Of a stretch of DNA of 8,085 nucleotides, positions 1-4,996 are shown one piece after another. Numbering within the stretch: position 1 is the stretch's first letter; the number at the start of each line of letters is the position of its first letter. Below the pieces are notes generated by a model. The model had not been told where the DNA came from. It saw only the letters and a list, made by a program, of their open reading frames with translations, and ran no database searches. This DNA comes from Collinsella sp. (GTDB lineage Bacteria > Actinomycetota > Coriobacteriia > Coriobacteriales > Coriobacteriaceae), in assembly GCA_019419485.1 (NCBI GenBank), contig DXZV01000029.1:1-8085 (forward strand), in the 5' to 3' direction. The translations under genes were made by a program, and so were the position numbers.

Positions 1-2
1 GC

Positions 3-92
3 CGTCGGATGATAACGATAGACAGCATTGAGCGCTACGCCGCCCAAGAACGCCACGCCGGCAGGCCAAAGAAGTTCGTCGCAGTCCAATAA
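3..92 (+). CDS. C-terminal fragment of an upstream gene, possibly a small DNA-binding protein
   Basis: An open frame enters from the left edge and ends at TAA 90-92, giving 29 residues. Its codons (GAC, GAG, CGC, TAC, GCC, AAG, TTC, GTC) match the third-position G/C bias of the certain genes in the window, which favours a real coding end over chance. The tail includes SIERYAAQERHAGRPKKF. A basic 'aGRPkk' end after an 'IDSIERYAAQ' helix resembles the tails of excisionase-type helix-turn-helix proteins of actinobacteria, but that likeness is from memory and weak. The exact complement on the minus strand is also open and would read as a hydrophobic N-terminus; it has no convincing ribosome binding site. 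The identity stays unknown because nearly all the gene is outside the window. Confidence 0.4.
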   Translation, partial: RRMITIDSIERYAAQERHAGRPKKFVAVQ

Positions 93-226
93 CCCCCTCA
101 CTTTCACCGACTACTAGAGCCGCTCACCAAACCAACATGCGCTGTGGACAAATGGATTAAACGTTTCGTGCGAGAATGCCCCTCAGTAAACAAACTTTCA
201 CCAGAGCGTAAGGGGCTGGCATACAC

Positions 227-970
227 ATGCAGACGGTCTATCGGGTATACGAGGGAGCGCGCGAGCCGCATCGGCTTGCAGTCGAGCGCACGGCCGAGCT
301 ACTCGGTCGCGGCGGCCTGGCGCTTATTCCAACCGAGACGGTCTACGGTGTCGCCGTGGCGGTCAACGCCTTCTCGGATGCCGTTCCACAAGATACAAGT
401 GAACCTCTGCCGTGGCCGCGCGATCCGCAGGCCACCGTCAACGGCGCCGCGGTCCCCGCACTCGGCACCGGCTATCGTCGTATCTTTACCCTCAAGCAGC
501 GCGAGCTCACCCAAACGGTTGCCTGGCTGGTCGATGATGCCGAGGCACTCGACCGCTATGGCGTGGATATCCCTAACGAGGCCCGCGTGCTCGCCCGACG
601 ATGCTGGCCGGGCGCCCTGACTATCGTGGTTAAGGCGGCCCCCTGCGTGCCGACCTTTATGCGCGCCGCCGACGACACGGTGGCACTTCGCGCTTCGGCC
701 TCGCCCGTGGTGCAGGCGCTCATCCGCGCCTGCGGCAGCCCTCTTGCCTGCACCAGCGCCAACACGCATGGCGCGCCCGCGCCGGCAAGTTTTGTCACGG
801 TGGAGGAGCGCATCCTGGAGGGGGTCGATGTGGCCGTCGACGCCGGTGAGACCCCGTGTCGCGACGCCTCAACCATCGTGTCGTTTCAGCACGGCGAGCT
901 CCAGATCCTGCGCCAAGGCGCGCTTCCCGCATCAGAGATCGAACGGGTCCTGTCCGACCCGATGCAATAG
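227..970 (+). CDS. Sua5/YrdC/YciO-family protein, probable L-threonylcarbamoyladenylate synthase
   Basis: 247 aa. Family members make threonylcarbamoyl-AMP from threonine, bicarbonate and ATP, the first step of the t6A37 modification of ANN-decoding tRNAs, in the cytosol. Visible family blocks in order are PTETVYG (residues 35-41), IFTLKQR with the K-x-R pair K90/R92, RRCWPGALTIVV (the usual FWPGPLT block), TVALRASASP, CTSAN with S177, STIVSF and ILRQGAL near the end. This is the single-domain TsaC/YrdC length; the extra C-terminal Sua5 domain is absent. The ATG start has TAAGGGG 11 nt upstream. Two oddities stand out. About 30 extra residues lie between the PTETVYG block and K90, rich in P, A and D and partly written in less biased codons. 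The usual proline after K-x-R is Glu (KQRE). glpK follows after 13 nt, suggesting one transcript. The family call is firm; catalytic competence is likely but not certain, and a YciO-like role is the alternative. Confidence 0.85.
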   Translation: MQTVYRVYEGAREPHRLAVERTAELLGRGGLALIPTETVYGVAVAVNAFSDAVPQDTSEPLPWPRDPQATVNGAAVPALGTGYRRIFTLKQRELTQTVAWLVDDAEALDRYGVDIPNEARVLARRCWPGALTIVVKAAPCVPTFMRAADDTVALRASASPVVQALIRACGSPLACTSANTHGAPAPASFVTVEERILEGVDVAVDAGETPCRDASTIVSFQHGELQILRQGALPASEIERVLSDPMQ

Positions 971-983
971 AAAGGTGTAAGCG

Positions 984-2492
984 ATGTCGTTGAATCTAGG
1001 CAGCCTGGGCATGGAAGACGCCTCGTTTAGCTTTGGCGGTTCCTACATCATGGCGCTCGACTGCGGCACTACCTCGGTACTCGCGACCATCGTCGACGAG
1101 TACGGCTGCATCGTCGCCCAGGCGCGCCGTAGCGTCAAAACCAGCTTCCCGTGCCCCGGCTGGGTGGAGCAGGATCCCACGGAGGTGCTTGCCAGCCAGA
1201 TCGGCGTGATGATGGAGGTCCAGTTTAAGAGCGGCATCCATTCTGACCGCATTGCCGCCATCGGTATCTCCAACCAGCGCGAGACCACGGTGGTGTGGGA
1301 CCGCATAAGCGGCCAACCCATCTATAACGCCATCGTGTGGCAATGCCGTCGCACCGCACCTCTGATCGACGAGCTGGTCGAGCAGGGCGCAGAAGAACTG
1401 GTGCGCTCCCGCACGGGACTCACGCTCGACCCGTATTTCTCGGCCTCCAAGGTGCAGTGGATTCTCGACAACGTCGACGGCGCACGTGAGAGCGCGGCGG
1501 CGGGCGACCTCATGTTTGGCACCATCGACACCTGGCTCATCTACAACCTCACCGGCGGCCAGGTCTTTGCTACCGACTACACCAATGCCAGCCGCACGGC
1601 ACTCTTTAATATCCATACGCTCGATTGGGACGACGACCTGCTGGCGCTCTTTGACGTTCCACGTTCCATGATGCCCGAGGTTCGCTGGAGCTCGGGCGAC
1701 TACGGCCGCGTCGCGAGCGACATCATGACCAACATGCCGCCCATCATGGGCGTGGCGGGCGACCAGCAGGCGTCGCTGTTCGGCCACTGCTGTTTCCGTC
1801 CCGGCCAGACCATGAACACCGGCGACGAGATCGTCGAATCCAAGAACGGCTTGGTTTCCACCATCGGTATCGCTGCGAACGGGAAGATCAGCTATGCACT
1901 CGAGGGCTCCATCTTTGCTGCCGGCTCCACCATGAACTGGCTTCGCAACAACATGGGCATCATCTCGAGCGTGAGCGAGTCGGCACAACTTGCCGCTTCG
2001 ATTAACGACAACGAGGGCTGCTACTTCGTTCCCGCCTTTGCGGGTTTGGGCGCTCCCTGGTGGGACCCGCATGCCCGCGGTATCGTGTGCGGTCTGACCG
2101 GCGCCTCGAGCCGTGCGACCATCGTACGCGCCGCCTGCGAATCCATGGCATATCAGAGCTACGACGTGCTGCGCGCCATGGAGCAGGACGTGGGGCTTTC
2201 GATCGAGCGCCTGTCTGTCGATGGCGGTGCCTCGCGCAACGAGTTCATCATGCAATTCCAGGCCGACCTGCTGGATATCCCCGTGCTGCAATGTGAGACG
2301 GTGGAGACCACGGCAATCGGTGCCGCGTACTTGGCGGGTCTTGCCGTCGGCTATTGGGAAGATCTGGAAGAGCTGGAGCAAAATGCCCAGATCGTTAGGA
2401 CCTTCCTTCCCCATATGTCCGCCGCGCGCCGCGAGCAAAACCTTACGGGCTGGCGTGATGCAGTCAAGCGCTCGCTCAGTACTGCACAGTAG
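984..2492 (+). CDS. glpK: Glycerol kinase homologue (FGGY family) with a damaged nucleotide-binding site
   Basis: 502 aa. Canonical GlpK phosphorylates glycerol to sn-glycerol-3-phosphate with ATP in the cytosol. The protein aligns to E. coli GlpK almost throughout: NQRETT (R99/E100), YNAIVWQCRR (W119), LDPYF (Y151), FNIHTLDWDDDL, VAGDQQ (D260/Q261), EGSIFAAG (G314) and VDGGASRNEF. The glycerol-binding residues are therefore all present. Nucleotide-side residues are not. E. coli Arg18 in DQGTTSSR is Leu33 here (DCGTTSVL), Gln315 is Asn318, and the block holding NTYGTG with Thr268 is missing: the sequence runs GQT-MNTGDE at residues 274-282, 11 residues short, with the frame kept. The FBP-loop GGxGGTR and the HPr-phosphorylated His of Gram-positive enzymes are also absent. 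The start ATG 984 has GAAAGGTG about 7 nt upstream and adds about 15 residues before the conserved YIMALD; ATG 1050 is an unsupported alternative. No glpF or glpD lies nearby. It is a glycerol kinase by descent; activity is doubtful. Confidence 0.9.
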   Translation: MSLNLGSLGMEDASFSFGGSYIMALDCGTTSVLATIVDEYGCIVAQARRSVKTSFPCPGWVEQDPTEVLASQIGVMMEVQFKSGIHSDRIAAIGISNQRETTVVWDRISGQPIYNAIVWQCRRTAPLIDELVEQGAEELVRSRTGLTLDPYFSASKVQWILDNVDGARESAAAGDLMFGTIDTWLIYNLTGGQVFATDYTNASRTALFNIHTLDWDDDLLALFDVPRSMMPEVRWSSGDYGRVASDIMTNMPPIMGVAGDQQASLFGHCCFRPGQTMNTGDEIVESKNGLVSTIGIAANGKISYALEGSIFAAGSTMNWLRNNMGIISSVSESAQLAASINDNEGCYFVPAFAGLGAPWWDPHARGIVCGLTGASSRATIVRAACESMAYQSYDVLRAMEQDVGLSIERLSVDGGASRNEFIMQFQADLLDIPVLQCETVETTAIGAAYLAGLAVGYWEDLEELEQNAQIVRTFLPHMSAARREQNLTGWRDAVKRSLSTAQ

Positions 2493-2538
2493 AGCCGCGA
2501 TGGGCTGCTCGATACAACAAACCGCTAAACTAATGCAT

Positions 2539-2592
2539 GGCGTGCGGTGGCGACATTGCTGCGCGCCTTGTCAGCAAGGCCGTTTTGCGGCC
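2539..2592 (+). promoter_or_regulatory. Chain of three overlapping hairpins in the upp leader (possible attenuator)
   Basis: Three stems can be drawn, each sharing bases with the next. Stem 1 pairs 2539-2548 with 2558-2567 (seven Watson-Crick and three G-U pairs, 9-nt loop). Stem 2 pairs GCCTTG 2565-2570 with CAAGGC 2575-2580 around a TCAG loop. Stem 3 pairs GGCCG 2578-2582 with CGGCC 2588-2592. Stems 1 and 2, and 2 and 3, cannot coexist. Stem 2 is followed by CGTTTT and is the terminator-like one. upp starts 24 nt after the last stem. The order is what an attenuator would need, and pyrimidine salvage genes can be controlled this way, but no PyrR-binding sequence or known riboswitch is recognisable. 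The structure is seen; the function is inference. Confidence 0.35.
2565..2586 (+). terminator. Weak intrinsic-terminator-like hairpin between glpK and upp
   Basis: A perfect 6-bp stem (GCCTTG/CAAGGC) with a 4-nt loop is followed by CGTTTT. The T run is only four long and is followed by G, so it would be at best a partial terminator for glpK transcripts or the terminating form of a upp attenuator. Confidence 0.3.
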
Positions 2593-2615
2593 GCAACGAA
2601 AGGGGCAATCAACCC

Positions 2616-3263
2616 ATGACCGTCACCTATGATGCGTCCCGTGTGACGCTTGTCGATCACCCGCTCGTTCAGCACAAGCTGTCGATCCTGCGCGATAAAA
2701 ACACCGGCACCAACCAGTTCCGCCAGCTCGTGCGCGAGCTTGCGCTCTTTGACGGCTACGAGGCCATGCGCGACCTGCCTATGGAAGACGTCGAAGTCGA
2801 GACCCCCATCACCACCGCCACGTTTAAGCAGCTTGCCGGCAAGAAGCTCGCCATCGTTCCCATCCTGCGTGCGGGTCTTGGCATGGTCGACGGCATCCTC
2901 GACCTGGTACCCTCTGCCCGCGTGGGCCACATCGGCATGGAGCGCGACGAGGTCACCCACGAGCCGCATGAGTATTACTGCAAGATGCCCAAGGATATCG
3001 ACCAGCGTATCTGCCTGGTTGTCGACCCCATGCTCGCCACGGGCGGTTCGGCCGAGATGGCTATCAGCTACCTGCGCGAACGCGGTGTCAAGGACATCCG
3101 CATGCTGTGCATCGTCGCCGCGCCCGAGGGCCTCAAGTCGCTGACCGAGAAGGATCCTGACGTACATATTTATACGTGCGCCATCGATGACCATCTCAAC
3201 GAGGCCGCCTACATCGTTCCCGGCCTGGGCGACGCCGGCGACCGCATCTACGGCACGCTCTAG
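2616..3263 (+). CDS. upp: Uracil phosphoribosyltransferase
   Basis: 215 aa, close to the usual 208-210. The enzyme converts uracil and PRPP to UMP and pyrophosphate in pyrimidine salvage, in the cytosol. Diagnostic blocks are the early HPLVQHKLSILRDKNT, the substrate-binding VPILRAGLGMVDG (R85), the PRPP loop VVDPMLATGGSA (D137 to A146) and the uracil-binding C-terminal end YIVPGLGDAGDRIYGT (from Y199). ATG 2616 is chosen because AAAGGGG lies at 2599-2605, 10 nt upstream, and the protein then begins where the family does. The same frame is open back to ATG 2547, but that adds 23 residues with no family likeness and runs through the leader hairpins. The 123-nt gap to glpK and its hairpins suggest upp can be controlled separately from glpK. 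Nothing in the protein is unusual. Confidence 0.97.
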   Translation: MTVTYDASRVTLVDHPLVQHKLSILRDKNTGTNQFRQLVRELALFDGYEAMRDLPMEDVEVETPITTATFKQLAGKKLAIVPILRAGLGMVDGILDLVPSARVGHIGMERDEVTHEPHEYYCKMPKDIDQRICLVVDPMLATGGSAEMAISYLRERGVKDIRMLCIVAAPEGLKSLTEKDPDVHIYTCAIDDHLNEAAYIVPGLGDAGDRIYGTL

Positions 3264-3304
3264 TCGTCGGGCCTTGTCGGCTACGGTCACAAATACGAAG
3301 AAAT

Positions 3305-3358
3305 GGTGCGCGCGGGCGAGCAAAAGACGTCCACGCGCACTCCTGTTAACGGACGTTT
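3305..3358 (+). other. Possible H-type RNA pseudoknot in the upp 3' region
   Basis: GTGCGCG 3306-3312 pairs perfectly with CGCGCAC 3334-3340 (plus a G-U at 3305/3341). Positions 3325-3332 pair with 3351-3358 (ACGTCC/GGACGT plus one G-U and one A-U). The stems interleave, giving loops of 12, 1 and about 10 nt, which is sterically feasible for an H-type pseudoknot. The element lies between the upp stop and the atp promoter, so it would be in the 3' UTR of upp RNA. The second stem is followed by only a short T run that is already part of its own pairing. The pairing is directly visible; chance is possible in GC-rich DNA. Confidence 0.25.
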
Positions 3359-3437
3359 AGCCCAGAGGGGTTCGAGAAAAACGTATTACCTACCTGCGGC
3401 ATAAAGAAGGTCTTAAGAAAACGAACAGGTGCGTATT

Positions 3438-3456
3438 AACCGATGCTTTTTCGGTT
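3438..3456. promoter_or_regulatory. Inverted repeat overlapping the -35 of the atp promoter (possible operator)
   Basis: AACCGA and TCGGTT form a perfect 6-bp inverted repeat with a 7-bp spacer. The right arm shares its last two bases with the -35 hexamer TTGTAC. A protein bound here would compete with RNA polymerase. The repeat could instead be a weak hairpin for incoming transcripts, but no U tract follows. A direct repeat CGTATTA at 3382-3388 and 3432-3438, 50 bp apart, lies just upstream and touches its left edge. No known regulator is identified. Confidence 0.3.
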
Positions 3457-3482
3457 GTACTTTAGCGATTGGCTCGTACAAT
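3455..3482 (+). promoter_or_regulatory. Sigma70-like promoter of the ATP synthase operon
   Basis: TTGTAC (3455-3460) and TACAAT (3477-3482) are separated by 16 bp. The -10 matches TATAAT at five of six positions and the -35 matches TTGACA at four of six. Transcription would start near 3489-3491, about 55 nt before the first atp gene. The promoter sits in the only sizeable gap before the operon, preceded by A/T-rich DNA. No other comparably good pair was found in the gap. Confidence 0.7.
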
Positions 3483-3490
3483 AGTCACCA

Positions 3491-3523
3491 ATGTTTGGCG
3501 GGAACTGTTCTGGGAAGCGTTAA
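3491..3523 (+). CDS. Possible leaderless 10-codon upstream ORF (MFGGNCSGKR)
   Basis: ATG 3491 lies 8 nt after the -10 hexamer, exactly where transcription should begin, and opens a 10-codon frame ending at TAA 3521-3523. No Shine-Dalgarno precedes it, so it could be read only as a leaderless start, which is common in actinobacteria. Its stop is followed at once by the purine-rich AAAAAAGGAAAGTGAGG tract that serves the first atp gene. It could couple translation or it could be chance. No homology can be judged at this length. Confidence 0.2.
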   Translation: MFGGNCSGKR

Positions 3524-3544
3524 AAAAGGAAAGTGAGGACGCCA

Positions 3545-3856
3545 GTGTTTCAGATAGCCGATCTGCTCGCTATCGTTGCAGGCGCCATTGCGGGCGCGAT
3601 TGCCTTTCTTCCCTTTGTCTTTACGCTCAAGCCGGTTCTTGACGATAAGCAGAATGCGGACATGCTCAAGGGCATGGTGAGTCTGGCGGTCTCGGCAATC
3701 GCCCTGCTCGTCTTTACCTTGGTTGTGTTTGTGTTGTTCGGAGAGGCGTTTCGCATGTTCCTCCTGGGCGAGGCGATCGGCTTCGTGGCCTTTATGGCCG
3801 CCTGCACGGTTCGTGTCGCCAAGGCGCTGCGAGATCCTCATGAGGTCGAAAGGTAA
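3545..3856 (+). CDS. AtpI-like small membrane protein at the head of the ATP synthase operon
   Basis: 103 aa from GTG 3545. Three strongly hydrophobic segments are visible at about residues 4-24, 44-67 and 70-92, with a polar stretch KPVLDDKQNADMLKG after the first. The third segment, LLGEAIGFVAFMAACTVRVAKAL, has the Leu-Gly...Gly pattern and basic end typical of ATP synthase protein I. AtpI proteins assist assembly of the Fo c-ring or its ion supply but are not part of the finished enzyme. Sequence conservation in this family is low, so the call leans on position directly before atpB. GTG 3545 is preferred because GTGAGG lies 6 nt upstream; GTG 3533 in the same frame has its AAGGA only 2 nt away. 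atpB follows after 3 nt and shares the AAAGG at the 3' end of this gene. Confidence 0.75.
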   Translation: MFQIADLLAIVAGAIAGAIAFLPFVFTLKPVLDDKQNADMLKGMVSLAVSAIALLVFTLVVFVLFGEAFRMFLLGEAIGFVAFMAACTVRVAKALRDPHEVER

Positions 3857-3859
3857 GTC

Positions 3860-4663
3860 GTGGAAATTTTTGAAAAGCTGCCTGATGAGATTAATCATCT
3901 GGTCAGCGAGTTCAGCTCCACCCCTGTCGTGGGCGATCTGAGCTGCGGCATCACGCAGTACTCGTTTTGGCTGATCGTCTCCACGATCGTGCTCCTGATC
4001 GTCCTGGCCGTGTTCAAGAAGAAGCAGACCCTGGTTCCCAAGGGCTTCTTCGTCAACGGTTTCGAGTACATCATCGAGTACGTCGAGAACGATATCGGCA
4101 AGGGCGTCGTGGGTGAGAACTGGAAGAAGCACTTCCCGTTCCTGTGCTCGCTTTTCCTGTTCATCCTGATCAATAACATGATCGGCCTGATCCCGGGAAT
4201 GAAGCCCGGCACCGGCGCAATCGGCTCCACCGCCGCGCTCGCCATCTTCGCCTTCGTGTACTTCATCTACTACGGATGCAAGGCTCACGGCGTGATCGGC
4301 TACATCAAGAGCCTCGCCCCGCAGGGCGTGAGCTTCCCGATGAACGTGCTCGTGTGGGTCGTCGAGCTCTTCTCGACCTTCCTGCGCCTCATCACGCTCG
4401 CCGTCCGTCTGTTCTGCAACATGTTCGCAGGACACGTGGTCATGGGTTCGTTCGCCATCATGGCGAGCATGTTCATGCAGCCGCTGCTTCAGCAGGTTTC
4501 CGCGGCCCACGCCGTCGGCGCCCTGCCTTCGCTGGCCTGGCTTGCCATCCTCATCCTGATCTATGCGATCGAGCTTGTGGTCGGCGCCATCCAGGCTTAC
4601 GTCTTCACGGTCCTTACCGCCGTGTATGTCTCCGAGGCAGAGGAGGTCGCGGAGGAGGAGTAG
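3860..4663 (+). CDS. atpB: F1Fo ATP synthase subunit a
   Basis: 267 aa, GTG start with AAAGG 6 nt upstream inside the preceding gene. Subunit a is the membrane stator that forms the two proton half-channels beside the c-ring. The first membrane segment is at about residues 35-52. The conserved block KHFPFLCSLFLFILINNMIG follows, then the signature LAVRLFCNMFAGH with the essential arginine at R183 (E. coli R210), and the final ELVVGAIQAYVFTVLTAVYV helix. The tail is acidic (SEAEEVAEEE). Length and motif order are normal. It is translated close behind the AtpI-like gene and is separated from atpE by 123 nt. No abnormality is seen. Confidence 0.97.
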   Translation: MEIFEKLPDEINHLVSEFSSTPVVGDLSCGITQYSFWLIVSTIVLLIVLAVFKKKQTLVPKGFFVNGFEYIIEYVENDIGKGVVGENWKKHFPFLCSLFLFILINNMIGLIPGMKPGTGAIGSTAALAIFAFVYFIYYGCKAHGVIGYIKSLAPQGVSFPMNVLVWVVELFSTFLRLITLAVRLFCNMFAGHVVMGSFAIMASMFMQPLLQQVSAAHAVGALPSLAWLAILILIYAIELVVGAIQAYVFTVLTAVYVSEAEEVAEEE

Positions 4664-4786
4664 TCTTCCGCTCGCGCCTTAAAGGTAAGCAATTCGTTAA
4701 ACCGCCGGTGCCCGTACCCATGGAGCCCGGCAGTTATAAAAAGGTTATCCTGCGTGAAATAAGACACGCACGACAAAGGAGGAATC
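4664..4786 (+). promoter_or_regulatory. atpB-atpE spacer with a very strong Shine-Dalgarno for the c subunit
   Basis: The spacer contains no gene. It ends in AAAGGAGG (4775-4782), the best ribosome binding site in the window, 4 nt before GTG 4787. The middle is A/T-rich (TTATAAAAAGGTTATCC, 4734-4750), which should keep the initiation region unfolded. This fits the need for many c subunits per enzyme, as known for the E. coli atpE leader. A weak GCCGG/CCGGC pairing upstream is the only hairpin seen. No good internal promoter is visible. Confidence 0.5.
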
Positions 4787-4981
4787 GTGGGAGTTATCGG
4801 TTACGGTCTCGGTGTTATCGGCGCTGGTCTTGCTATCGGCCTGTCTGCTCTGGGTGCTACGGGTGCTATGGCCCGTCAGCCTGAGGTCCAGGGCCGCGTG
4901 TTCACCGTCTTCATCATGGGCTCCGCCTTCGGCGAGGCTCTGGCTCTGATCGGCTTCGTTGTCGCGCTGATCGTTAAATAG
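4787..4981 (+). CDS. atpE: F1Fo ATP synthase subunit c
   Basis: 64 aa, GTG start. Subunit c is the two-helix hairpin that forms the rotating proton-carrying ring. Helix 1 is Gly/Ala-rich (GVIGAGLAIGLSALGATGAM), the cytoplasmic loop is ARQPE (R30-Q31-P32) and helix 2 carries the ion-binding E50 in GSAFGEALALIGF. The residue after E50 is Ala and the position equivalent to the Na+-binding Gln of Ilyobacter c is Ile17, so proton coupling is inferred. Most c subunits have 70-85 residues. Here helix 1 is about 11 residues shorter than in Bacillus PS3 and only 14 residues follow E50. An in-frame stop at 4760-4762 and no start codon between rule out a longer form. The strong Shine-Dalgarno fits high synthesis. 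atpF follows after 15 nt. Confidence 0.96.
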   Translation: MGVIGYGLGVIGAGLAIGLSALGATGAMARQPEVQGRVFTVFIMGSAFGEALALIGFVVALIVK

Positions 4982-4996
4982 CACGGAGCGTCAAGT

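Noticed and set aside
1..110. Minus-strand N-terminus of a hydrophobic protein leaving the left edge
   Set aside because: No credible start with ribosome binding site; codon bias favours the + strand reading frame.
145..177. Promoter for the Sua5-family gene (TGGACA with a downstream GAGAAT)
   Set aside because: The spacing is 21 bp and the -10 is poor. No convincing promoter was found between 93 and 226.
179..215. CCCCT/AGGGG pairing ahead of the Sua5-family gene as a regulatory hairpin
   Set aside because: Only a 5-bp stem with a 27-nt loop; not distinguishable from chance.
996..2438. Long open frame on the minus strand opposite glpK (480 codons)
   Set aside because: It is the complement of a GC-rich gene with strong third-position bias, has no ribosome binding site or family motif, and glpK on the + strand is certain.
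2547..2615. In-frame upstream extension of upp from ATG 2547
   Set aside because: No ribosome binding site, no family similarity in the 23 added residues, and it runs through the leader hairpins; ATG 2616 has a good Shine-Dalgarno.
3533..3544. GTG 3533 as the start of the AtpI-like gene
   Set aside because: Its AAGGA lies only 2 nt upstream, too close; GTG 3545 has GTGAGG at 6 nt.
4787..4981. Sodium-coupled c-ring
   Set aside because: The residue after E50 is Ala rather than Ser/Thr and the Na+-ligand Gln position is Ile17, so proton coupling is more likely.
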